In this document: piece by piece, positions 49,704 through 61,000 of the stretch
Numbering within the stretch: the stretch's first letter is position 1
Layout: each line of letters begins with the position of its first letter
Assembly: GCA_030272155.1 (NCBI GenBank)
Contig: CP126204.1
Span: 2,347,501 to 2,411,500 of the forward strand
DNA from: Tetradesmus obliquus
Lineage: Eukaryota > Chlorophyta > Chlorophyceae > Sphaeropleales > Scenedesmaceae
Direction of reading: 5' to 3'
Length of the DNA: 64,000 nucleotides
Program-made: the position numbers and the translations under genes
The notes under the pieces: model-generated
Told to the model about the DNA's origin: nothing
The model's input: only the letters and a program-made list of their open reading frames with translations
Databases searched by the model: none

Positions 49704-50474
49704 GCGCCTGTGCACGTGCACGATTTGCAGCAAACCATGCACATGAGAAGAACAAAGCTGACAGGTGCCCCCTTGGTGTTGTGCATGGTGCAAGTCCCCA
49801 AGTTGCTGCCAAGCGGGAGCTACAGGCAGCGTCAGGCGTTGCACCTACAATCTGTTCTAGTTGCGGCACTGGCCTTGGCCCAGGCGGCATCCTGCCAGTG
49901 CTATTGCTACTGCTGCTGCTGTTGCTGTGGTGTGGGCGTTATGCTGCTACTGCTACTGCTGTTGCTGAGGTGATGCTGATGCAAGCACAGTAGAACTTGC
50001 AGCCTGGGGACACACAGCACTGCTGACAGGCACCTACACAGGAGCACCTGTTGTTTGATAAGTGTAAGAGTAGTTTGAATGATGTTGACGGAACAAAAGA
50101 CAAGTGGATCAGCCGTGTGAGTATGCAGATACCCAAATTGTTTGGGGGGTGAGGAGCGCCTGTAACACCAGCTCAGCCTTAGCCTGTACAAGCAACTTCA
50201 ACAGGTTGATCCTGTCTTTCGGAGGACGGACAGCATCAAGTCAAATGCCTGGAGGGGTTGTGTAGGGCTTTGGGAGTTGTCATCTTTCGGAATTTGCGCG
50301 TGCATCGACAAATGTCAGCGGCTGAGAAGTTTTGGTAGGCTTCGATTTGCTATCTTGTTTCGGATCGCTGATCTCCGCACTCTGCTCTGTGCCCCCGCGA
50401 CATCTCTCAACTGCCGAGCTGCACAGCACCAGCAGCCCAGCACCCATTCGCAAAGATCACTTTTGCACATCATT
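49704..50474. promoter_or_regulatory. Divergent promoter region, TRAPPC3 / plastid protein gene
   Basis: A 770-bp region between two heads-out genes. It holds CTG-rich stretches and no recognised coding exon. Position alone supports a promoter role. Confidence 0.45.
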
Positions 50475-51241
50475 ATGGTGAGGCGTGTGTTTTGGCGAGC
50501 AATGCGTGCTTGTTAACGTGCGCCAAACAGCTTTTCCAGCAGCAGAGTCAGTTGGCACTGTCTGCAGCGATGCCAGACCTTGGCTTGCTCGGATCAGCTT
50601 GTCAAAGCGCTACGTAACATGAAAAGTAGCTTGCATATCAGCGTGTGTGCGCTAGCTGTGCTCCCGCTTCATCCGGGACAACACCAACCCTTTGAACAGA
50701 TAGATCTGCTGCCCTCTCCTGTGCGCAAGGGAACTGTCCTGCTGACAGCTGCACCCCCACCTGCTTGCCTCCCTGCTGCTGTGTCCTGCAGGCAACCAGG
50801 GTCAGTGCTTTCTCCAGCCGTGCGCCTGCTGCCGCCAACCTTGCAGCAGCAACGCGGCCCACGCGCCTGACACGCCAGCGCTGTGTCGTCGCATCCGCAA
50901 GCAGCGACGTGCCGCCAAACGTTGCAGAGGCCCGTGCATGGATTGCTGCTTGGAAGGCCAAGCAGCAAGGCGCTGCAGCAGCTGCCCCTGCAGCAGCCCC
51001 TGCAGCAGCTGAGGTTGCTACAGCAGGCAGCAACGGCAAGGGAAGCGGCAGACGCAGGAAGAGCACCGGCACCGGCAAGGCAGCAGCTGAGGCAGCAGCA
51101 CCTGCAGCTGTGGCAGAAGCTGCAGCGCCTGTTGCAAAGCCAGCCAACAAGATGGCTGCTACTGCCTTGAAGGACGGCACCCTGGTGTTCACTGCGGATC
51201 AGTTGAAGAGCATTGACTACACTGACGTGATGAAGAAGTAA
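50475..51241 (+). CDS. Small predicted chloroplast-targeted protein, function unknown
   Basis: Two exons are proposed. Exon 1 contributes only the ATG (50475-50477), directly followed by GTGAGG; exon 2 is 50792-51241 after TGTCCTGCAG. The protein has 150 residues. Its start (MATRVSAFSSRAPAAANLAA, then ...RQRCVVASA) has the Ser/Ala/Arg composition of an algal transit peptide with a VVASA-like cleavage area. The mature part has VPPNVAEARAWIAAWKAKQ, an Ala/Pro-rich linker with a GSGRRRKSTG basic patch, and a conserved-looking end (LKDGTLVFTADQLKSIDYTD). I do not recognise the family. Without the ATG-only exon, the exon 2 frame would need another start, which makes this two-exon reading attractive but unproven. 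Confidence 0.68.
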
Positions 51242-54200
51242 AGGTGGCGCAGGAAGCGAAGTCGCGAGGTGCTGCGGTGGCTGACATACCTGGGTTTTGA
51301 GCAGATGGAGCAGCAGGCGAGGGTGGCTTGCAGGCTGCAGATGTGTGCTGTGACGTGTTGTGATGCTTGGCTGCAAGCATGCGAAGAGTTCTGGTGTCCT
51401 GATGTCATGCAAGATGTTGGATTGCATGTGCACGTGTTCCGCAGTGGTGAAGCGCGGGCAGTAGCGTGGTTGGCTGGCATGGCATGTTCTGAGGGCGTTG
51501 GACTGCGTTGGCAGAATGGCATGCAGTCAGTGCTGCAGCCAGGTTAGGCTATATCGTTGAGTGACGACGTCTTGTGCCTGCACTGTGTCTTGTGCTGTTG
51601 CCTCTGTTGTGTGGTTGCGCTGTCTCACATCCGTACAAGGAGAAGAAAGGTCTGAGAACGGAAGGAAGCGGCATATGCATAGCTGCACCGTGCACACCAT
51701 AGCAGCTGAACCTGTTACACTTTCAGGTGCGCCATACAATTACAGTGGCCAGGTGCTGCCGTTTGTTTGAGGGCAGCAGCAAGATGGCAGCAGCTGAGAT
51801 AGCAGTGCTGCTGCTGCATTTTTGTGGATGGTGGTGCCAGGTGCACAATTTCATTCCAGTCACACAGAGGCGAACATGGCGTGATGAAGGGTTGCGCTCC
51901 GCAAGCGCTTGGCACTGCGGCGGCAGGCCGTCAACCATACACCTTACATCGTTGCGGTTGTTTAGCATGCTTCTTTGCAGGGACTACTGCCCTTTATGCA
52001 GGCATGCAGGTCACTCGCACGGCATGCACTGTTGGCTTGCTGCTCTTGTTTGGTGGAGATTGCGGGAACGTCCCCCGCAGGTTTGGAAGTGATGGTCACA
52101 AGAGCAGCGAGCCTATACTGTGCCTAGGGCCCTTCTTGGCCATCATACATGCAGCAGTAGTTTCGGTAGTAGTACATGCAGCATATGCTTCATGCTGGCT
52201 GTCAGCCAACTGGTAGTTGATGCACAGAGAAGCTGCTTCACATGCCTGTTTGCATGCATGAAGTGCACCTGCATACTTGCGCATGCACAGCAGTGTGGGG
52301 ACTGCGGCCTGCCAGCCTGTCACTGGTGATCCGAGCGGTGCTGCAAGGCGTTGGTTTGTGTGGCCTGTGATTGCACGTCAAGCTGCATTAGTTGTCCGCT
52401 GTGGCGTGCTGCTGCCAGTGCCTTGTAAACTACATGTTGAAGTTTACTTTGCAGAACTTTGGCACCTGCCATCGTGGCTGTGCCGCACAGCTATGGCATA
52501 GCAGTATCCAAGCCTATTCTGGTCCTAGGCAGGGTTGGTGAGCAAGAGCAACAGTATGAAATAGGTTGCAACAGAAGGCATGCCAGCCCTCATAATAATG
52601 ATAACAGTCTTCTTGCCAGCCCTCATAACGTATAGCTTGGTACAAACGTCGCCACTGCAAGTTTGTTGCGGGTTTGTTACAAGTACTCACAAGCCAAGCA
52701 CACACGCTTGTCAACATCTGTACAAACCTCTGATTGGACACTAGCAGGCACGCTAGACAGAGCCTCAACTATGCCTCGGGCCCCTGCAGTTTCACCAAGT
52801 GCCGCAGCTCGCTGCACAGCACAGCACAGCTTGCAGCAACAACCATGACGATCTGCAACCAGCCAACTCTGATACCACACCAAACAGCTAAGCAGTGCTG
52901 CCGCAAACGCCAGACTCACAACTGTACTCTTTCATCCACTCCATCAAAATCTCACAGGCCGATTATTGTATTGTAAGGCAGGCGTGGCGAGCGCAGCACA
53001 CCACGCCCAAGCCCAGCATACACAACTCCATATTTCGATCTCAAACATAACGGTCACAAAGTCATACCCATGTCGCATCACAGAACGCGCAACATGCACG
53101 TGTGCGATGCTAAAGAGGCATCCATGTCCTGTAGCTACAAACTACGATGCAGGAAATGCAAACGATGCTACATTAGAATACAAGCAGCAGCGACAGGGGC
53201 TAGACTTCGGCAGTGCACCCCCTGTGCGCTACATCTTGCAGCATGCACACAGGGGCAAAGACGGCCCTGCTGCTGCTGCCACCTTGCTCCAATCTGATAC
53301 AGCTGCAGTGCCGCCACCAATCGTAGACAGACAGACAGCCGCGCACTGCGCAGACACGCAGTAACCCCCCGCAGACCTCTGGACATTCACAGTCCGTGCA
53401 ACAACTGCTAATGCAGCGCTGAGTGCTTTGGCAGCACCGCACTCAAAAGCGCCAACTCGAGTGGATGGCAACGGGCTGGCCCAGAGGCCCCCCGCACCTG
53501 CACACAAACTACAACGCTGCCCCATCACAAAGGCAGCAACCAGAAAGCTATGTGCGCAGATCGCACCCATGCAACAAACTGGCGCGCAAATTGATGCACC
53601 ATCAAACCAGGCTGTGTCAATGCATATATATAATGTGTACGATCAGCTGTATGTGTTTCATGATTCAATCACTGGATCACTGCTGACGCAGCGCTCTCTT
53701 GAATGCAGCTGTGTCACATGATCAGTAGTGTGTCACAGAAGAGACACCGGTTCACTGATGATAAAGGCCTTCTGGCCTGCATGATGCAGCCGCAACAACA
53801 GAAACACAGCCAAGGAAGAAGCACATGCTGGTAAGGCAGCACATGCTGGGCTGGATTGCCCTGCACCCCAGACACCCACAGCATGCCCTGCTGAACCAGC
53901 TGCTGCTGTCATAACACCAGCAGAGGCCATGAAACAGCGGCAACAAGCACACTGTTTACACACATGCGATACGCACAACACAGGCAGCTGCAGCCAAACC
54001 CTGCACCCTGCAGCCAAGTGAGCGCTGCTGCTTCTTGTAGCAACTGCTGCCCCCTACGCAGCACACAGGCTGCTGCTGCAGCGCGCTGCGTGCAGCCCAT
54101 CACATTGCTGCCCTGTACATGCACAAAACAACCCTACCCACCGCGCCTGCAGCTGCAGCGGCCGCTTCCTTGCTGCTCACTGCAGCGCCTGCTTGCACAC

Positions 54201-54294
54201 ACCCTGTTGCGCTGCTCACAGAACACGTACCCTGTTGCGCTGCTCACAGAACACGTACCCTGTTGCGCTGCTCATAGCACGCACACCCTGCTGC
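51242..54294. other. Convergent intergenic region, about 3 kb, no gene recognised
   Basis: Lies between the 3' ends of the plastid-protein gene and the lipid droplet gene. Only short frames with no family signature are present, and no exon chain could be built. A short direct repeat (CCAGCCCTCATAA) occurs near 52587 and 52618. A TGTAAA signal on the minus strand near 53947 could serve the lipid droplet gene. Confidence 0.5.
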
Positions 54295-55674
54295 TCACAG
54301 GGGCCTCAGGTGCGTCTCCAGCTGCTTCAGGTACTTGCTGTTGCTGACGTTAGTGACAACTGGGTCTGCCAGGGGTGCCAGCAGCGGGTATGCCACCTCT
54401 GCAAACTTCTTGGCGGGCCAGCTCTCCTGCAGGCTGCCGCTGGTGCTCCAGACCAGGTCCCACACCTTCTTGTACGCTGGCAGCGCCTGCACACACGCAC
54501 CAAATAGATGGACGTATTTCAAGTATCGACATTTGAATGGAAGTACATAGAGAGATGCGGAGACAAGGACATGAGTGACGGCATGGTTTGGGGTCCTGCT
54601 GGGCTAGCTATGGGCCCTGCAGAGCCTTGACGGCAGCAGGCAGCGGCTATGGCTGAGGCTTGTGCTGCGCACAAATAGCTGGTGCACATAGCTGACGTAG
54701 AGACACTGGGCATAAGCAAGCAGCGGTATGCATGCGCAGCAACTGCCTGCTGCTGCTGGTGCCTCTGCCAGCTCAGCAGAGGTATGCATGCGCCAGCTGG
54801 CTGTGCAAGTATACTGTGGTCTGCCAGCAATCACAGACGACATCAAAAGCCAGCATCCACAGGGGACGAAGCAAGCCAGCATCCACAGAAGACAATGAAA
54901 GCCAGCAGAAACTCACCACCACAGTGTCGTGAACACTGCCGTATGTCTTGACTGATGTCTTGATCAACGGGTCAGCGATCTCCACCACCTTGGGCACTGC
55001 ATTCACAGCAAGGATTGTGAGTTCCTGCAACATCAGTTGAACGCCAGGGGCTATTCCTGCGAGCGTTACCAAACTTGTGCGCGCCCTGCTCACCTGGGCC
55101 GAAGCTGGCGACCTTGCCAGCATACTCCACGCTCGTATCCACGAGCTTGTCGGGGTCAACATAGTACTCCACCTGGCCGCTGGCCCACTGCACGTATGGC
55201 GTCGGGTCCAGCAGTGCCTTGATGCGGTTAACAGTGGCCTCCACGAATCCATAGTACTGGTCCTTGGCACCAGTGAAGGTGGTCATATTTTTCTCATGCA
55301 AGTCCCTGCTGTAAAGCAGGGCACCGCTGAGCGTCTGCAGCGACTTGTCAACCTGTGTGCAGAGGAAACCAACAGTGTCAAGCCACTGCAACAGCATAAA
55401 GCAGCGCACTGCACGCTTTACGTCGTTTGAAACAGCTATGATCTCTCACCTGGCTGTCCACGCCAGCCAGCAGCTTGTCCGCTGCGTCCTGAGCCTTCGT
55501 CAGGTAGGGAGCTGCTACGCTGACCGCTGTCTCCTCGGCCTGCTTGGCATATGGCTCCACGAAGCTTGGCACGAAACCCCTGGCTGTCTTGTAAACGCCT
55601 TCACAAGTGGAGTAGCCCTGCGAGGCATAGCCTTGCACGAAGGCCAGGCGCTTCAGTTGTGTGGTGTCTGCCAT
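54295..55674 (-). CDS. MLDP: Major lipid droplet protein (MLDP)
   Basis: MLDP coats oil bodies in green algae, limiting droplet size and recruiting other proteins. Exons: 55674-55450, 55352-55094, 55056-54917, 54486-54295; 271 residues, close to the Chlamydomonas protein. Typical features are the N-terminal LKRLAFVQGYASQGYSTCEG and ARGFVPSFVEPYAKQAEE, a helical middle (KDQYYGFVEATVNRIKALLD), and the diagnostic end AYPLLAPLADPVV, SNSKYLKQLETHLRPL. The start is the Met of MADTTQLKRL; a longer open frame upstream to 56181 is probably 5' leader. The intron between exons 2 and 3 would be only 37 nt (55093-55057), but it is the only join that keeps frame. No signal peptide is seen, as expected for a droplet-surface protein. 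Confidence 0.92.
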
Positions 55675-58082
55675 GTTGTTTGTGTTTGATTGCATGTAGT
55701 TCAGGACGTAAACGTTCTGAAAGTGCGTGCCCACAAGCTGGTGTCTCCCCTCATAATCATGCGTGGAACAGCTCATGTCATTCGCAACGGCCACCTGTTC
55801 AGCTGCCAGTAGTCTTGACGCGAGCGAGGGGATCGGGATCTCAGTGAAGCTTTTAACTTCGAATGCGTATGCGTTTGTGACCAGTTTCAGGGCAACACAG
55901 CTTAGGTAGTGGTGCCTGGCTGGTACGTGCATGGCTTGATGACAGGTGTGAGCAACTTCTTTGCTTGTCATGTTATCATGCTGTCCACTACTACTGCTCA
56001 GTCTTGATGAGTCACAACAGCTAGAACAAGCAGCACTAGCTGCACCGGGTAGAAGTGCCCACACCAGTGCCCACACCAATGCATGCCATGGTCTTCTAAC
56101 TTTGAACTGTTGAACAGTGCTAGTGAGCAAGTCAAGACACCACATTTGCAGTCTGCGGACACGTTTGGCCGACATACTCACTTGCTTGAGTTTTAAACAT
56201 TGAACAGCACTGTCAAGCTTGCCGCAAACCGCGATTGCGGCAAGGGCCTTGAGGCACTGGCAGTCACTGCAACATGATGCAAGTTTTCAGGCTGATGTGC
56301 AACTGAGCCTTGCAAACCATGACACTTCAACTTCCTCTACTAAATCTGTTGAAATGCGTGATGCTGAGTAGTACAGGAGGGATGATTCCACAGCAGAGAG
56401 ACAGAGAGACCTGAGTCTCGTAGATGGTTACCGCATAAGACACGTCTAGCCTGTATTATCACCTCTAACTATGCACACGATATGCACAGCTTATATAGTC
56501 TCATAGCGTGGGCTAAACGACTGCTAATACACTTTTAACACAAGTAACAACAGCAGCATTGACTGGGACGCATGACTGCGTGCACAAGCAGGAATCTCAA
56601 CACTCCCACTCGATCCAGTCAGATGTGCAAAATGCTCTTCTCATAAACACAATACACGAGGAAGGCAGTGCATGTTTCAGCACATGGATTTTCCCAGAAG
56701 CAGTACAACTGTACAGCAGGAAACGGCAGTGTCCAGTGACACCCATCTGCTGAATGGGGCTTAGGCTCCCACTGTTTCTCAAGCCATAACAAGATAACAA
56801 TTTCTGAGCTCCCACTGGCTATTTGCTCCTCATAGCAACATACTTGCTGGCCACTACAACCAGTGATAATTCTGCAACATAGGGCTGCCAGAAACACAAG
56901 ATTTGAAATGCCAGGTCAGCCAAGCTGCTCGAAGGACACCATGGGATCTGCAGCTAGAGCACAGGCTGTTCAGCAGTACAAAGACACGGAGCGGTACACA
57001 CTGCACAGTTCATTATATGCTGACTTGACATCCGTACACATCGCTGCCCTGTTCGCTGCATGCGCCATGCAGCAAACACATGTTGCTGTCGTGCACTTAA
57101 AACAGCCGTACAGACAGGACTATTAGTTGCAGCTGTCAATTTCTGCAGCCATTCACACCAGAATCTCTCAGCAATTGCAGAAACTGCCCGTGCAGCCACC
57201 AGCTGCCATGCGAGAAACAGATGCAGCGGCACCGCTGCCCTTGCAGGAAACTACCTTGCAGCAGACACCAGCTGCCGTATGATCAGCGGAACTGCCCAAA
57301 GCAGTACACCCACAAGGTGCCCTAGTTGCTTGTGTCACAGCAACCCTTCAGCCTTTTAAGCCGGAAATAAGCTGTACACATGCAGTGCAGCCCGAATATC
57401 AGCTGTACAGCTTTCACTGCAGCCCGAAATTGCCTTGACCACGGCAATTCATCAGCCTTTGAGCTGGAACGTAGCAGCTGTACATCTTTCGATGCAGCTC
57501 AAAGTTGCCTGAACACCGCAACTCTTCAGCCTTCAAGCTGGAAACATATCAGCTGTACATCTTTCGAGCAGCACAGCCGACAAAGACCGCAGGGCCTACG
57601 CAGAGATTGTGCTGACCTGCACCTGACTGTGCTGACCTGCACACACCTGCACCTTACATCACATGTATTTTCGTCATCCTAAGTCGTGTGACTGCTGTGA
57701 CACTCGAGTGGTATGCCGGAGAGAGAGAGTGAGTGCCAGCACCTGCTTAGAGTTGGAAAGTCCATAATGGATGTCCTTAAGGTTTCAGTAGTATTGCTTC
57801 AACTGTTTATACGTATTTGTTAGCCTGATTGCCGGCAACCTGGCGATTCAAGGGTTCAGACATTTGAAGCCGCTTGAATTTCAACAACCGTCACGCGACC
57901 ATCGACCTTGAGAGCATCCGCTGCCATCAGCTCCCCAGGTGCATTGATACAAGTTGTTGAAAGGTTGCAGCCGTGTGACTGATCGCAGGTCAGCTTGATC
58001 CCGCAGAGACAAGAAAGCCAGGGCTGTCGAACTGCACATGGCTGCCTGAGACTGCAAGCGATCTCCTTTAAGACGCCCAATC
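55675..58082. promoter_or_regulatory. Divergent region between MLDP and helicase genes
   Basis: 2.4 kb between two heads-out genes. The MLDP side (to about 56180) stays open in frame and is likely 5' UTR. The middle has no recognised coding exon; 57340-57575 is a tandem repeat. A promoter role is inferred from position; MLDP homologues are induced by nitrogen starvation, but I cannot identify a matching element. Confidence 0.45.
57340..57575. repeat. Imperfect 76-bp tandem repeat, about 3 copies
   Basis: The word CAGCTGTACA(T/G)CTTTC recurs at about 57399, 57475 and 57551, with intervening TTGCC...CAAC/TTCAGCCTT(T/C) sequence conserved. No coding role is evident. Confidence 0.8.
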
Positions 58083-61000
58083 ATGGCGTCTGGTGCGCCC
58101 AACCTCTTCCAGACGCCATTGTATGGCAGCAGCAACTTCAACATCGGCCTCAACATCCCAGGCATGGCGAGCAGCATGGGCACGCAGCAACCGCAGAACC
58201 CACCAAAGGCCCCTGGTGCCGGTCTGAAAGCTAAAGCGCAAGTCATCCTGGAGGATGACGATGATGTGAGTTTTTGGGGCAGCAACTGGCCCAGATCAGC
58301 ACCCAGGGTGGCCAACAACATGAAGCTGAACACATTTGCAAGAATATTTGTTCTAATAATCAACCATTGCATGTGACCCACCTGTGTCTGGAATTGCACT
58401 AGCAAGCAGCACGTGCCTTCTAAGGGTGCTCGTCCCATTTGCCAGCCAAGCAGTTGTGCGGTGGTAGGCATTGTGGTTCATTTATTTGTGGCCAGAGTAG
58501 CAACACATCAGCTTTCATACCTATGTTAAGCATGCACAATGCGCAGCTGGTGCAATGCTCTTCCTGCAGGCAGCTGTTCTTGTCCAATGTACTGATCAGC
58601 AGCCGATCTGCTGCAACAGCTACGCCCCAAATCTCTTCGTGACACCCATCAACAGCGCACTTCACTCTGAGTCAAACACCCGCGCCGTCCCCCCCTGCTT
58701 TTGTGACTGCACAACCCTCACTTCCACACCAACAGGAGATCGGAGACGATGCCGAGGGCTATGAGAACTTTGCCACTGTCAGCAGTAATGCACTGGAGGG
58801 CTATGGCCTGGCTCCCCACCCCAGCCCTGTGTGTGAGGCAGCAACGCTGTCCTCTGTGCCGTCCCCAGAGTGTGACTACACCCTGAAGCTTCCTGGCCAT
58901 GTGCTGAAGAGTGAGTGCTGGCTGCTGCTGCTGTGTTTCATAGCTAGCTGTGCGTTGCAGCTGTGCTGTGGGGTACTGGGAATCAGCAGCTGCGCGCTTG
59001 TCAGTGCTCAGGGGGGCAGCACACCAACAGCAGCCTGGCCTCCTCACCTGCATAAAATCGGATCCAAACAACATGGCCAACCGCACTACACTCCCACCCA
59101 ACATTCTGATGAGCGAAGCTGATGTGTGCTCGCTTACGCTGCGTGCAGGTGGAGCCATCAGTGCGCTGCAGTTCCACGCAGTCAAGCTGGCGTGTGCGCG
59201 GCATGAGCAGCTGCTGCCAGACGGCAGCAGGGCTGGCTTCTTCCTGGGCGATGGTGAGCTGGCTTTGAGAGAATTAGTTGCCGATTGGCTTTCATTGCTT
59301 CATCCACAGTTGAAATCACTTGCTTGCTGATAGTACTGTCACATGTGCTGCCTGATGGCAGCAGGGCTGGCTTCTTCCTGGGCGATGGTGAGCTGGCCAA
59401 GCACAGCCAATGTAACATTTTGGCAGCTGCCAAGTGTTGTTTAAGTTTTCAACTGCACATGCGATGCAAACAGCAGCTCTTCCAGAACCATACAACTGCA
59501 CGACTGTTTGCGCCCGCAGTGGTGTCAAATAGACGTAGTTGCTGGCATGCAGGTCCTGCTGCAAGCAGCTGTCGAGCATGTGTCCTGCTGTGCAGTGAAA
59601 GTGCTGTAACATCAGTGGAGGAACCCAACATGCTGCTGTGACGCGTTGCTTGCTGCTGCTGTTTTGCTGCAGGCCCTGGAGTGGGCAAGGGCAGGCAGAT
59701 CGCAGCAACGATCTTCAACTACTTCTGCAGGGGCAAGACAAAGGTGGGTACTAAATGTGCTTGCAGGACAGGCACAGCAGTGCCGTGGCACGATTGCAGC
59801 AGCCATTGCAGCCCTGCCGGCTGTTGCTGCTGAGCATCGCCAGCAGCAAGCGCCATGTGACACATGACAGGAATAGTGTGCGCCTGTCCTGTGCATGTAA
59901 ATGCTCCCTGCAGCCATATGCAGCGTATCGTTCTGCTTAAGTGCTCACTGCTGCTATGACTTGTCAGAGGAGGCAATAGTTCACGCATGGATATGCTGTT
60001 CCAATCATATAAATGATAATCTATTTATCAAATATCAATGAAAAACTATCTATTAAATATTGTTACTATCATATAAATAAATTTTGATGTGTCTGTGCAG
60101 GCGCTGTGGGTGTCAGTGTCCACAGACCTGGTGGTGGATGCCAGGAGGGACCTTGAGGCCCTGGGCATGCTGCAGTACGAGGCGGTCAAACTGCACGTGA
60201 GTCCGGTCAAACTTTGGTCAACCTTGGTCAAACTTGGTTTCATTATGGTTTATTCGTTTCATGGAGGGTGCAGCTGTTGAGCACACAAGTGCAGCTGCCG
60301 CAGCCGTCCATGACTCGTAGAGATGCTGCACCTCCTTGTTGCAGTGTATTGCTGCATATACCGCTGCTGAATGATATCCCGCTCTGCTAGACTCATGCTG
60401 CTTGCAGGACTTGCGGCAGCTGCGCACAAAGCCTGGCCAGCCGCTCTCCGCGCTCAAGGGCCTCGACAGTGGCATCATGTTCTGCACATACGACCTGCTC
60501 ACATCTGGAGCCACACCAGCCAAGCCCAAAAAAGGCGGGAAAGTCGGCAGACCCCCGAAAGCAGCAGCAGCGCCGCTGCACGCGAGCAGCGCGGCAGGCT
60601 ATGCATACAGCGGGTATGGCAGCGGCGCAGGCGGCCTGGCTGGCAGCAGGAGCAGCAGCTTGAGCCGCAGTGGCAGCGCAGGGCTATGGGACGATGAGAA
60701 TCAACCGCCACCTTGGGAGAGGCCTCAAAGCCCTGAGGAGGATGAGGATTGGGAGGCTGCTGCTGAGGAGTTTGGTGAGCCAGCGCTGCGCTGCTTGAAT
60801 TGCTTTTTTGGTCTGACCAGGTGGTGTGCATGCAGCAGTTGAGCCCCTGCCTTTGCTTTGATGCAGCTGTTGCAATCACGAATCCTAGCTGCTATGTGTG
60901 AAGGCTTGGATGAGCAGTAGGTTATTGGCTCTCAGTCGGTGGTGCAAGCAGTATAACCTTTTCACCATTCTCATCACGCCTGTCATGACTTTCTCGCCTG

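Noticed and set aside
55675-56181. N-terminal extension of the lipid droplet protein
   Set aside because: The upstream frame is open but Cys/Ser-rich and unlike MLDP; family proteins start close to the LKRL.FV motif.
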